DNA of 25,821 nt from a virus. Position numbers and translations under genes: made by a program. Positions 1 to 7,600 of this stretch are shown here, piece by piece (within the stretch, counting starts at the first letter, position 1; each line of letters begins with the position of its first letter). The stretch covers positions 1-25,821 of the IMG/VR virus record IMGVR_UViG_3300048597_000060; one strand, written 5' to 3'. Under the pieces are notes generated by a model. The model was not told where the DNA came from. It ran no database searches and saw only the letters and a program-made list of their open reading frames with translations.

Positions 1-68
1 CATTCCTGCCGCAGGCAGCGCGAGAAAACGCAGCGCACTTCGCAAGAACTGATGATCTGCAGGAAAAA

Positions 69-116
69 TGGTGCCCAGGGGCGGAATCGAACCACCGACA
101 CTGCGATTTTCAGTCG
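69..116 (-). other. attachment half-site: 3' fragment of tRNA-Phe
   Basis: Read on the minus strand, this stretch ends in CCA and contains an acceptor 3' strand (CCTGGGC plus discriminator A), a T arm with stem GGTGG/CCGCC and loop TTCGATT, and an anticodon loop CTGAAAA (GAA, Phe) with the stem half TCGCA. The upstream half pairs for only three bases (CGA) before the sequence departs, and there is no D arm or 5' acceptor strand. It is thus the displaced 3' end of a tRNA gene, as left by tRNA-targeting integrases, with about 48 bp of att identity. Positions 1-68 are then host flank with no recognisable gene. The intact tRNA-Phe should lie at the other prophage end, outside the window. Confidence 0.85.
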
Positions 117-158
117 GGCCTATGTGCTTGTAATCGTTCGCAGACGTTACGATCCAGA

Positions 159-452
159 TTACGGGCGACCGGGCTTGCCTTCCAGCAGTTGGCGCACCAC
201 GCGCACGTCAACGCGGATTTCAGCAATCGCGCCGCGATCCTGTTCGGCGCGATCTTCCGCCTTCAGCAAGCGCCGCTCGACTTCGAGCAGCCGCCGCTCT
301 TGCGCCTGGTCCGCGATGTAGAACGAGATGGCGGGCAGTCCCAGCGTTGTCGCCAGCAAGACAACGCCGCCGACCGCAACGCGGCGCGGGAGCACGAGAA
401 AGCCGCCCTCGTCGGCAGCTTCCTTGTCGGTCGGCAAATCAGAGCGCGTCAT
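159..452 (-). CDS. small TM plus coiled-coil lysis protein (i-spanin-like candidate)
   Basis: 97 residues, last gene of the lysis cassette. The start chosen is the ATG that overlaps the holin stop in an ATGA; a longer reading from 548 would lie inside the holin gene. Residues 1-25 are charged and probably cytoplasmic. Residues about 26-48 form one hydrophobic segment (VAVGGVVLLATTLGLPAISF). Residues about 50-90 are a charged heptad-like helix rich in Glu, Arg and Leu. This N-in TM plus periplasmic coiled-coil layout is that of Rz-type inner-membrane spanins, and the position after endolysin and holin supports it. No lipobox partner (o-spanin) is seen overlapping it. It could instead be an antiholin or accessory membrane protein. 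No specific family was recognised. Confidence 0.65.
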   Translation of the reverse strand: MTRSDLPTDKEAADEGGFLVLPRRVAVGGVVLLATTLGLPAISFYIADQAQERRLLEVERRLLKAEDRAEQDRGAIAEIRVDVRVVRQLLEGKPGRP

Positions 453-988
453 TTGCCGGCCTTCCGGAAGCCGATGGTCGGGGCGATCTCTTTCAGGACG
501 TGGCCACCGTTGAATACTGCCAGCCATGCCAGCGTCACGCTTCCCCATGCCGTCACCACGTCAGGGACTGGCATGAGCGTTTTCGCGCCAAGGTTCCCGC
601 CGAATAGGGCTGTGATGAGGATGGCGAGCCACCCGCCGATGACCATGGCCTGCCATGCACCGCGCCAGAACTGCCAAGCACCGAAACCCTTCTCAATCTC
701 AGCGGCCTGCGCAGCATCGGCGCGGGCGATTTCTGCCGCGATGAATTCATTCACGGCTTCCATCACGGCAGGCGCTTCCGCCGCCTCGACACGCTGCACG
801 ACGATGGGCGCTTCGTTCTTTTCGAGCGCCTTGCCCACCGCCTCCGGCGTCGGCTCCACGTCGAAGCCCTTGGCCAGCGCCTCGACGACGGATGATGCAA
901 TGGCAGCGCCAGCCGGCCCGCCCAGCGCGCCGCCCAAGATCGGAGCACCGAGCCGCGTCAGCGTTCCTGCGATGGATGCAAGGTCCAT
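449..988 (-). CDS. holin, 3-TM GTA-release type
   Basis: 179 residues. The start is the ATG at 988, preceded by a purine-rich GAGGGGGAA ribosome site about 6 nt upstream; the in-frame extension to 1237 lies over the endolysin and is discarded. The N-terminus (about 1-40) is Gly/Ala-rich and hydrophobic. A Glu/Ala-rich soluble stretch follows. Two clear membrane segments lie near 108-130 (after the FWRGAWQAMVIGGW motif) and 140-165. The FWR(G)AW...MPVPDVV...W pattern is typical of the 'holin of 3TMs, for gene-transfer release' family (PF11351), common in alphaproteobacterial phages and gene transfer agents. It would make the inner-membrane lesion that lets the endolysin out. The gene lies two bases after the endolysin stop and overlaps the next gene by ATGA. 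Confidence 0.85.
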   Translation of the reverse strand: MDLASIAGTLTRLGAPILGGALGGPAGAAIASSVVEALAKGFDVEPTPEAVGKALEKNEAPIVVQRVEAAEAPAVMEAVNEFIAAEIARADAAQAAEIEKGFGAWQFWRGAWQAMVIGGWLAILITALFGGNLGAKTLMPVPDVVTAWGSVTLAWLAVFNGGHVLKEIAPTIGFRKAGK

Positions 989-990
989 GG

Positions 991-1839
991 TCAGTTCCCC
1001 CTCAGTGCGGACATGAACCGACCCCACAGCCCTACGGAAGGCGCGGGCTGGCGTTGCGGCGTGATGGGCGAGCGCCCGACAGGCAAAGCGCCCGGCAATC
1101 CGTCGTCGGGGATGCCCCATTCGTTCGCAGGAGGGGCGCTGGCAGGCTCTGGCGCAGGCTTGGGCGCAGGTGCCCCGACCGGCGCGCCCTTGCCCTCCAC
1201 GGCGCGCGTTTCCTTGAGCGCGTCGCGCGGGTTCCAAGGTGTGTCAGGGATGCGCTGCCAGTGCGCGTAGCGGCGCGCAAGGCGGTTGTGATAGTCGTTC
1301 TTGGCGAAGGCCGGCCCGTTGTATCCACGGGCGAACGCCGCCCAATCGAGGCGGCGCAATGCCCGGTCCAGCCCGTTCGTCTTGATGAATTCGACCATGG
1401 CAGCAAGGTGAGCCTCTTCGTCGTCCGCGAAGGCTTCGACCATGGCCCGCGCCGTGGGGTATCCAGCGGCCTTGTGGTTTTCGCCAAGGATTTGTCCAAG
1501 CCCCCAGCTTGCCGACTTCAGCGCGGCCTCTTCGTCGATCTGGACAGCGGCGAGAATGCGCGGGTAGCTGTCAGCCGGATATGCGCCCGGCTTCCATTTG
1601 GCATAGGCGAGTCCAGCCCTTGCAGCCGCCGCGCGCTTCGATCCAGAGAGATTCCGCCAGAACACATGCGGCTCGAACAGCGCCAGCACCCGGCCCTGCT
1701 TGTCGAAGCCATAACCGCGCGATTCCACATCCATCACGGCATGGATCACATCTTCCCCGACGCCGATCATTGATCCAATGCGCGGAAGGTCGATGTCGTC
1801 GATGCGCTTGGCCGCGCCCTTGAACCTGATGTCGGTCAT
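991..1839 (-). CDS. endolysin, N-acetylmuramidase
   Basis: 282 residues from the ATG at 1839, which shares its A with the upstream stop (TGATG) and has GGAGG six bases before it; the longer reading to 1869 has no such signal. Residues about 15-185 match the N-acetylmuramidase family (PF11860): a predicted catalytic Glu at E39 in AVMDVESRG, then FEPHVFW, the ASWGLGQI segment and the late YNGPAFAKNDYHNRLAR motif. It would cleave the MurNAc-GlcNAc bond of peptidoglycan. Residues about 195-260 are a Pro/Ala-rich linker, ending in a short amphipathic tail. There is no signal peptide, so release should depend on the holin encoded next. Confidence 0.9.
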   Translation of the reverse strand: MTDIRFKGAAKRIDDIDLPRIGSMIGVGEDVIHAVMDVESRGYGFDKQGRVLALFEPHVFWRNLSGSKRAAAARAGLAYAKWKPGAYPADSYPRILAAVQIDEEAALKSASWGLGQILGENHKAAGYPTARAMVEAFADDEEAHLAAMVEFIKTNGLDRALRRLDWAAFARGYNGPAFAKNDYHNRLARRYAHWQRIPDTPWNPRDALKETRAVEGKGAPVGAPAPKPAPEPASAPPANEWGIPDDGLPGALPVGRSPITPQRQPAPSVGLWGRFMSALRGN

Positions 1840-2189
1840 CACACGCCTCCTGGGGGCACGAAAAAGCACAGCACCCGCTTGTCGCTGTGGTGCAGGCAGA
1901 TGTGATATTCGCCGTCCGGCGAGGGCTGCGCTTCGGCTGCCGCGACGAAAACCATGATGGCTGGAGCGCCGGCCAAAACCTGCGGATGCGTGCCGGGCGT
2001 CACCGTCACATGCCAGCCGCCACGGCGTTCACGGACCGCTTCTGCCGAGACGCGGGCGCAATCCTGATTTGAGCAGCACGAGATCGGATATTCCCACCCC
2101 GAAGGGGCCTGATGCGACCGTGCGGTCCATGCCAGCGCGAAGCACAGGAAGGCGACGATGGCGGCGAGGGAGGCGAGACGGCGGATCAT
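1839..2189 (-). CDS. secreted Cys-rich small protein of the lysis cassette
   Basis: 116 residues. It starts with an ATGA overlap with the upstream gene and ends in a TGATG overlap with the endolysin. Residues 1-24 form a signal peptide (RR then LASLAAIVAFLCFALAW, with a probable cleavage near TARS). The mature part has a SCCSNQDC cluster, a WHVTVTPGTHP segment, then YHICLHH and VLCFF near the C-terminus, so five mature cysteines could form disulfides in the periplasm. The pattern 'CC.. DC ... PDG.YH.C ... CFF.PP' recalls small uncharacterised secreted proteins of rhizobia and their phages. Being placed inside a lysis operon suggests a role at the envelope, but no function is known to me. Confidence 0.8.
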   Translation of the reverse strand: MIRRLASLAAIVAFLCFALAWTARSHQAPSGWEYPISCCSNQDCARVSAEAVRERRGGWHVTVTPGTHPQVLAGAPAIMVFVAAAEAQPSPDGEYHICLHHSDKRVLCFFVPPGGV

Positions 2190-2572
2190 GGCGCGGCCAA
2201 CAGTTCAGCGGCGCGGTCCTTGCCGAACAGGTCCGATACGCGCCCGGCAAAGACAGCGAACAGCGGAGCCGAGCTATCGAGCGATGCCGCGTTCTGGAAC
2301 GCCAGCCGCTCTTTCACAGGAGAGGCGGCAAGCGCGGCGTCGAACAAGCCCGCCTCATCGTCTGTCATGCGCCCGATGAAATCGAATTTCGACAGGATGT
2401 AGGGCGGGAGCGGTGGTGCAGCGTAATCCGCAATCGGGATGCCGCTGGCCAACAGCGCGGCCCATTCAGCGGGCGTGTCGGCAGTGGAAACGACAACCGC
2501 GCCGTTGGTGTCGGTTTCGGCAACGCAGACGGTGCGTTCGCCATTCGCATAAGTTGCGCTGAGAAATTTCAT
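2186..2572 (-). CDS. small protein after the receptor-binding protein
   Basis: 128 residues, with ATGA overlaps to both neighbours. The N-terminal part (about 1-55) looks like a small beta domain with a 'V.ETDTNGAVVVSTADTPAEW' stretch. The second half is helical and contains LPPYILSKFDFIGRMTDDE, which resembles the 'L.K.DF..R.T..E' motif of small tail-associated proteins found just downstream of fibre genes in many phages. Its position suggests fibre assembly or a tail-tip role. I do not recognise a named family with certainty. Confidence 0.75.
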   Translation of the reverse strand: MKFLSATYANGERTVCVAETDTNGAVVVSTADTPAEWAALLASGIPIADYAAPPLPPYILSKFDFIGRMTDDEAGLFDAALAASPVKERLAFQNAASLDSSAPLFAVFAGRVSDLFGKDRAAELLAAP

Positions 2573-3963
2573 GTCATGACCTCTTCGGCCACAAACAACG
2601 CCACCTGCGTGCCGCCCATGTAGCGGGCGGGGCCTGCGGTTCCGTTGAATGCGACGCTTCCGGTGTTGGAACCCGTGCGAACCGTGAAGGTCTGCGCTGT
2701 CGTGGAGCCGGCGAGAAACATTTCGTCCAGAACGACAGGCATAGGAGCGCCCGCCCCCACTGGGAATATCGCAGAGGCAAGGACCGCGTTTGATGCGCCG
2801 TTGAGAAACAGCGCCGTCATGATGAACCCGCCCGTCGAGGCGGCAGACCCTGAAAAGCGTGTGCGGATGATGTTGGTTGCCGACGAGGGCGTGATGGCCG
2901 CAGAAATGATCTGCGTTCCCTCCGTCACCTGCGGGATGGTGTCATCGACTGGAACGGTGGTCGAAAGGACCGCGTTGGTCGTGTATCGCGCCGGAACGAT
3001 CTGCACCGTGTCGCCAGGGAGTTTCAGGCCGGGGCGGTATGCAATGATCCGCGTCGGGGCGGCGTCCCATGTGCCCGCCGTGGTGAGGCCAGAGGCCCAT
3101 TCGAGATAGCCAAGGATCGTGAACGCCTTCGACGTGACCGCCGTGCCGGAGTAAAACACATGGGCGCTGTCTGCCGCTCCCGCGCCGCCCTCCGCAGTCG
3201 ATGAAGCGATGGCGAAGCCGCCCAGCGGAAAGATGTTCGTCCCGGAAAGACAGTTGATCGCGCCAAGCCGGATCGTCCCGCCGTCATCAAAGGCCACGAT
3301 CCAGAGACGGCCCGCCGTCGCGTTGGCGAAGCCCATGGTTGACCCGCTCGAAATGACAAGCGTGTTTGATGCGGTCACTTCGCGCGGTGTGATTGTGCCA
3401 GTCGCAGCCGTGGCCGAACGGAAAGGGATGATGCACTTAGATGAGCCAGAAGGCGTCGATCCAGCCGCTGTGGTCAGCGAGATCGTCAGAGCACCAGCAG
3501 CCACCGACGCAGACAGGCCGACATTAACCAGAGCGCCAATGTCAGTCGTGCCGCCAGAGCCGCCAGCAGCATCGATTTTTATTCTGCCCGTCCCATCGGT
3601 GTAAGTGATGGTGATATTCGTTCCGGCCTCAAGGGCTGCACCAACAATGTCCTCCACCGCTTCTTGCAGATCGGTGATGGTGGAAGCGGTTTGATTGTGC
3701 GAAGTTGCCGCCGCGTCAAGGGCCGTTCGCGCAGCCGCTGCATCCGCAGCGGTCAGAACGGAGCGGCCAACCGATGTCGAATCGGAAATGTCGGCTGCGA
3801 CATGGGTGTGAACTTCCTTCGCCAGCGGAGTTCCGCCAGCCGTGGAGCCATCCCCGACGGCAAGGGTTTTCTTTGTCGTGTCCACAATGACTTCGCCAGC
3901 GGCGGGAGTCCCACCGCCGATTGCGGCAGTTGTGCCGCGCCGAAGCTGGAGTTGAACGCTCAT
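2569..3963 (-). CDS. receptor-binding protein with Mtd-type N-terminal domain
   Basis: 464 residues. Residues 1-50 carry the pattern LQLRRGTTA...AAGEV.VDT..KTL.VGDGSTAGGTPL, the N-terminal beta-prism-like domain of the BPP-1 major tropism determinant and many tail spike/fibre proteins (Mtd_N). Residues about 75-125 are an Ala-rich helical segment (TAADAAAARTALDAAA, then a helix ending EAVEDIVGAALEAG). The rest is Ser/Thr/Gly/Ala-rich beta sequence ending in TFTVRTGSN...GPARYMGGTQVALFVAEE, typical of a trimeric fibre tip. It probably binds the cell-surface receptor. It overlaps the fibre-anchor gene upstream by ATGA, implying equal production. No C-type-lectin variable region or reverse transcriptase was seen. 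Confidence 0.8.
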   Translation of the reverse strand: MSVQLQLRRGTTAAIGGGTPAAGEVIVDTTKKTLAVGDGSTAGGTPLAKEVHTHVAADISDSTSVGRSVLTAADAAAARTALDAAATSHNQTASTITDLQEAVEDIVGAALEAGTNITITYTDGTGRIKIDAAGGSGGTTDIGALVNVGLSASVAAGALTISLTTAAGSTPSGSSKCIIPFRSATAATGTITPREVTASNTLVISSGSTMGFANATAGRLWIVAFDDGGTIRLGAINCLSGTNIFPLGGFAIASSTAEGGAGAADSAHVFYSGTAVTSKAFTILGYLEWASGLTTAGTWDAAPTRIIAYRPGLKLPGDTVQIVPARYTTNAVLSTTVPVDDTIPQVTEGTQIISAAITPSSATNIIRTRFSGSAASTGGFIMTALFLNGASNAVLASAIFPVGAGAPMPVVLDEMFLAGSTTAQTFTVRTGSNTGSVAFNGTAGPARYMGGTQVALFVAEEVMT

Positions 3964-4622
3964 GGAAAAGCCCCAAGGTCAAAAGAGTCGGAAAATGCGT
4001 CAGGGAATGCGCCAAGGTCCGGACTGCCCAGCAGCGAGGCCATCGTTTCGACTTGGCTTTTCGTGACCGCAGCGGCAGCCGCAGATGCGGCAGAGGAATC
4101 GGCGCTGGCATCAGCTGCGCTGGCGCTTGCAGATGCTGCATCTCTGGCAGCTTCCGCATCGGCCACCGCCTGATCGAGCGATTCCCGCGTCGCTTCGAGG
4201 TCGCCAAGATCGTTGTCGAAGCGGTCATAAAGTTCGCGTTGCGTCGCTGCCACGACATTGAACGCCGCATTCAGTTCCCGCGCCGGCACACCAGCGCCTT
4301 CCGTGAACTGATCAGACCGACGAGGACGGCGACGGCCAGAGACAACAACCGTTCCCGTCTGCGCAGAAAGGAAGGTCACTTCCCCGTCCACCCAGCAGTT
4401 CGGCTGGCCAAACGTTCCAACGACCAGAGAGGCCGAAAACGTCCAATCTGTTGAAAGCGCCTTGACGATTCCGTTGACGGTCACGCGCAGATCAGCGCCG
4501 GTCGCATCGAATACAGGGAATGGGATCAGCACAGGGCCGATGCCGGCGCTTAGCGTCGCGGAGACGCGCCGCTCAACATCTTCGATGGCAGGTTGATCGA
4601 GGCTCGACATGAGGCGGACCAT
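3960..4622 (-). CDS. tail-fibre anchor protein (T7 gp17 N-terminal type)
   Basis: 220 residues. The start is the ATG at 4622, with GAAGG four bases upstream; an internal ATG at 4610 lacks such a site. Residues about 15-115 resemble the T7 tail-fibre N-terminal domain that docks on the tail: IPFPVFDATGADLRVTVNG, then DWTFSA, QPNCWVDGEVTF, and RPRRSDQF. Residues about 115-205 are an Ala/Asp/Ser-rich coiled coil. The protein then stops instead of continuing into a shaft and tip. Its C-terminus repeats DLGAFP twice. I infer that it is an adaptor that carries the separate receptor-binding protein encoded immediately downstream. A repeated late motif lies 22 nt upstream of its start. Confidence 0.85.
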   Translation of the reverse strand: MVRLMSSLDQPAIEDVERRVSATLSAGIGPVLIPFPVFDATGADLRVTVNGIVKALSTDWTFSASLVVGTFGQPNCWVDGEVTFLSAQTGTVVVSGRRRPRRSDQFTEGAGVPARELNAAFNVVAATQRELYDRFDNDLGDLEATRESLDQAVADAEAARDAASASASAADASADSSAASAAAAAVTKSQVETMASLLGSPDLGAFPDAFSDSFDLGAFP

Positions 4623-4643
4623 GCCGCCTTCAGCCGCCCCCTC

Positions 4644-4653
4644 TCAACGCACA
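4644..4653 (-). promoter_or_regulatory. late-gene motif copy 5 (TGTGCGTTGA)
   Basis: Minus-strand TGTGCGTTGA followed by GAGGG (TGTGCGTTGAGAGGG). It is in the 41-bp gap between the gp16-like gene and the fibre anchor, with its 3' edge 22 nt before the anchor start. It is one of five perfect copies, all on this strand and all ahead of late genes. Inferred late promoter for the fibre-lysis unit. Confidence 0.6.
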
Positions 4654-4663
4654 GGGCAGCCGC

Positions 4664-7600
4664 CTATTGCGACCAACTCACCACGGGCGATGGTTTCGGG
4701 GTGCGGTCCAGCAACGGAACACCAATGGCGTTCGCAGCCGCGTCCTCAACTTCATTGAGAAGCCGCCGCGTCGCCCACAGGTTTTGCAGCGGAAGCAGTT
4801 GCCGGGCATTGGCGATGGTGCGCGCCGAGGTCTGCCCTGAAGCCACATCACCCATCACGCCGGCCAGCTTTTCGGCCTTGCCGACAGTCGGGCCGAGCAA
4901 TTGCCCAACGAATGAGTTGTTGGACGTGCGCGCCAGCGGCTTGTCCGCGCCAATGAGGCGGAACGCATCGACGCGACCGCGCGTCAGTTTGGCGGATATG
5001 TTGTTTCCCTCTTCGAACCAGCCGAGCACGCCAGACTTCGAAATGCCCTCTTTCACCCAATCTTGCGGGCGCTCAGGCAGCGGCTTGCCGGAAAGGGCCG
5101 AGTAGATGCCAGCCGAGATCATGCCGGCAGAAATTGACGTGACCAGCATCGCAAGGCTGGCCGCGTCCGAACGCTGAAGATTGGCGATCAGGATGCGTTC
5201 CGTCGCGCCTGCGATGAAGCTCTTGTGCTGGCCGATCAGCCGCCCGACAGGACGCGACATCCATAGAGGTTTCTCTTGCCCTGGCGAAACCACTGCAATC
5301 TCGACTTCGCGGGCCAGCGCGCCCTCGAAAATCTCCCGCGCCTTTCCGTCCGTCCACTTGGCTGTATTGGGAAGGTGCGTCGTCCCGATCACGTCCTTGC
5401 TGGCGTCGAATTGGTCGAAGATGCGCCGGGCCATGTCCGCGTCAATGCCGCTTTCAGCCAGCGAGGCAATCTGCTTCGCCGTCGCACGGCCTTCTGTGAG
5501 GGCCTTCGTCGCGCGATACATTTCGTTCATCGTCACCGTGCCGGCGACGGTCTTTGCCCAATCAGTCCAGTATGCCTGGAGGTTGATCAGGTTGAACTTC
5601 TCGCCAGCATAATAGATGCCGCGCTCGAACTTCGAAACAGGCTCGAAGGGGCTTTGCAGGTCGGCCAGTGAGCGGCCATGCGTGGCGTGCCAGACTTCGC
5701 TCGCAACGCCCATGCTTTGCAGTTGCCGCCCCGATTCCTTGAACCCTGAAGGTATGCCAGCAAGTTCTTTTGCGAACGGAACCCACCCTTCGCTGAAGGT
5801 GTTCATGAAGCCCTGCCGGCCAATGATGTTGGCAATGTCCGCCATCGAGTTGAACGCCGCCGTTCCAAGATCGGCCAGCATGTTCAACGCAAGGACAAGC
5901 GTTCCGATGCGCCCGATATTTCGCGCCAACCCGCCTTCAGACCAGCCATAGACGCCGCGCACGCGCAGAAGAACACCGTCAATCTTCTCCAGGGTCCGCA
6001 CCCGTTCGGCTTCCAGCTTCGCCCGCGTCTTTGCATCAGGAGCCGCCGTTATCATCCGCTCGAAATCTTCAGCGACAGCCTGCTTTTGCACCTTCAGATC
6101 ATTTGATCCGAACTGCTCAATCAGCCGAAGGTCAGGAACAACCGTGCGCGTGTAGGCCCGCATCAGGTCATCGGCGCGGTTGACCAGAAAACCCTCAATC
6201 ACTTCGTCCGGTATCTGGAAAGCCCGACGCGCGAGCGGGCCACGAAGCCGGCCCAGCGCCGAGTTGGGATCGACGCCCGCTGTCTCTGCATCCCTGAAGA
6301 ACAGCCGCCCGCCAGGTGTGCCCTTGATGTTGTCAACGATCTGCATGGCGACTTCACGCAACTCTTGCGGCGACAGGTCAGGGTCACTTTCAATGATGCG
6401 TTTCGCCGCCGTCACAATGTCGCCATCGGCAGAGCGGGAGCGCGGCAGTGTTTCAGCGGCACCAACCGCCGCTTCGCCCGATGCCCTGTCGCGCGCCTTG
6501 ATCGAGGACAGGGCTTCCCGCGCCGTCTTGCCACCCCATCTGCCAATTTCCTCTTCAATCCCGGCAACGGCATCATCCTGCGCACGGCGCGCAATGTCGC
6601 GGGCCTCCGCAAGCAGGGCCTGCTTCCGTTCGGCGGCATCAAGCCGCTCAGCCAATGCCTGCGCCCGCTTCTCATTGACGGTCGCGGCCATGCGCGCTTC
6701 GTCCGCACGCGCACCGGCCACTTTCACGCCCGTCTCGGCAGAAGCCTTCCCGGCTTCAGCCTTGCGAAGCGTCGCCTTCAGCGCGGCGATCTGTTCTTTC
6801 GTCGCAGTGATGGCTTCCCCGGTCGCTTCCAACCGGATCGTCAGCGGCACCCCAGCCGCTTCCCGTTCCAGCGCGTCAATCGCCTCGTTCACGACACGGC
6901 CCGGCCCGTCGCGCATCCCGTCCCATTTTCCGGTCACGAATTCGGCAATGATCCTTTTGCCTTCCTGCACGGCGGCGCGTTGTTCAGCCTGCACGGCGGC
7001 GCGTTTGGTGGCATCGGCAGCCAGAACGTCCGCGATCCGCTTTTGGGCATTCCGTCCGCCTTCCTTCGCAATGCGTGCGACATCATCCACCACGCTCGAC
7101 TTGGGCATGGCGGGGCGCGTCGGAATCTCGACAGGAGATTCGCGGGCGATGATTTCAGCCCAATCCGCCGCCGCGAACAGCGGATCATTGCTCCTGAGTT
7201 GCCCAACATTGAACTCGGCATCAAAGAAGCCGGGGTTGCGTCCGGAAATGGCCGCATCGAGCATGTCCACGACTTCAGCCGGCGTATATCGGTCCACACC
7301 GTATCGACCGGCATCAAGTTCCGAGATGGCTTCCGCCAATTCGTCAAGCGTCTTTCCGGTGCCTTTCTTCGCCACGAGGCCGCGATACCCGGCCCCCTTG
7401 GCGCTTTCCCCCAGCATCTTCACTTCACCGCGCAAGAACTCATCGGGATTGATGCCACCGCTCTTGATGACATAATCAACCAAAGAAAATTCGCGCTTCG
7501 GCCAGTTCCGCTCGCCAGTCAGCATCCCCGCCGCCAGCTTTGTTTCAGGGTCACGCAGCGCGCCTGCAACTTCACTCGCACGCTGGCGATCCAGATCATC

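Noticed and set aside
69-140. A complete phage-encoded tRNA.
   Set aside because: Only the 3' part from the anticodon stem on fits tRNA; pairing fails after three base pairs of the anticodon stem, and no D arm or 5' acceptor strand follows.
189-1016. Plus-strand frame over the lysis genes.
   Set aside because: It is the antisense of the spanin-like and holin genes, which have overlapping starts, ribosome sites and recognisable families.
2569-3963. Diversity-generating retroelement, prompted by the Mtd-type N-terminus and BPP-1-like head genes.
   Set aside because: No reverse transcriptase frame, no template/variable repeat pair and no C-type-lectin end were seen; the fibre ends in a different beta domain.
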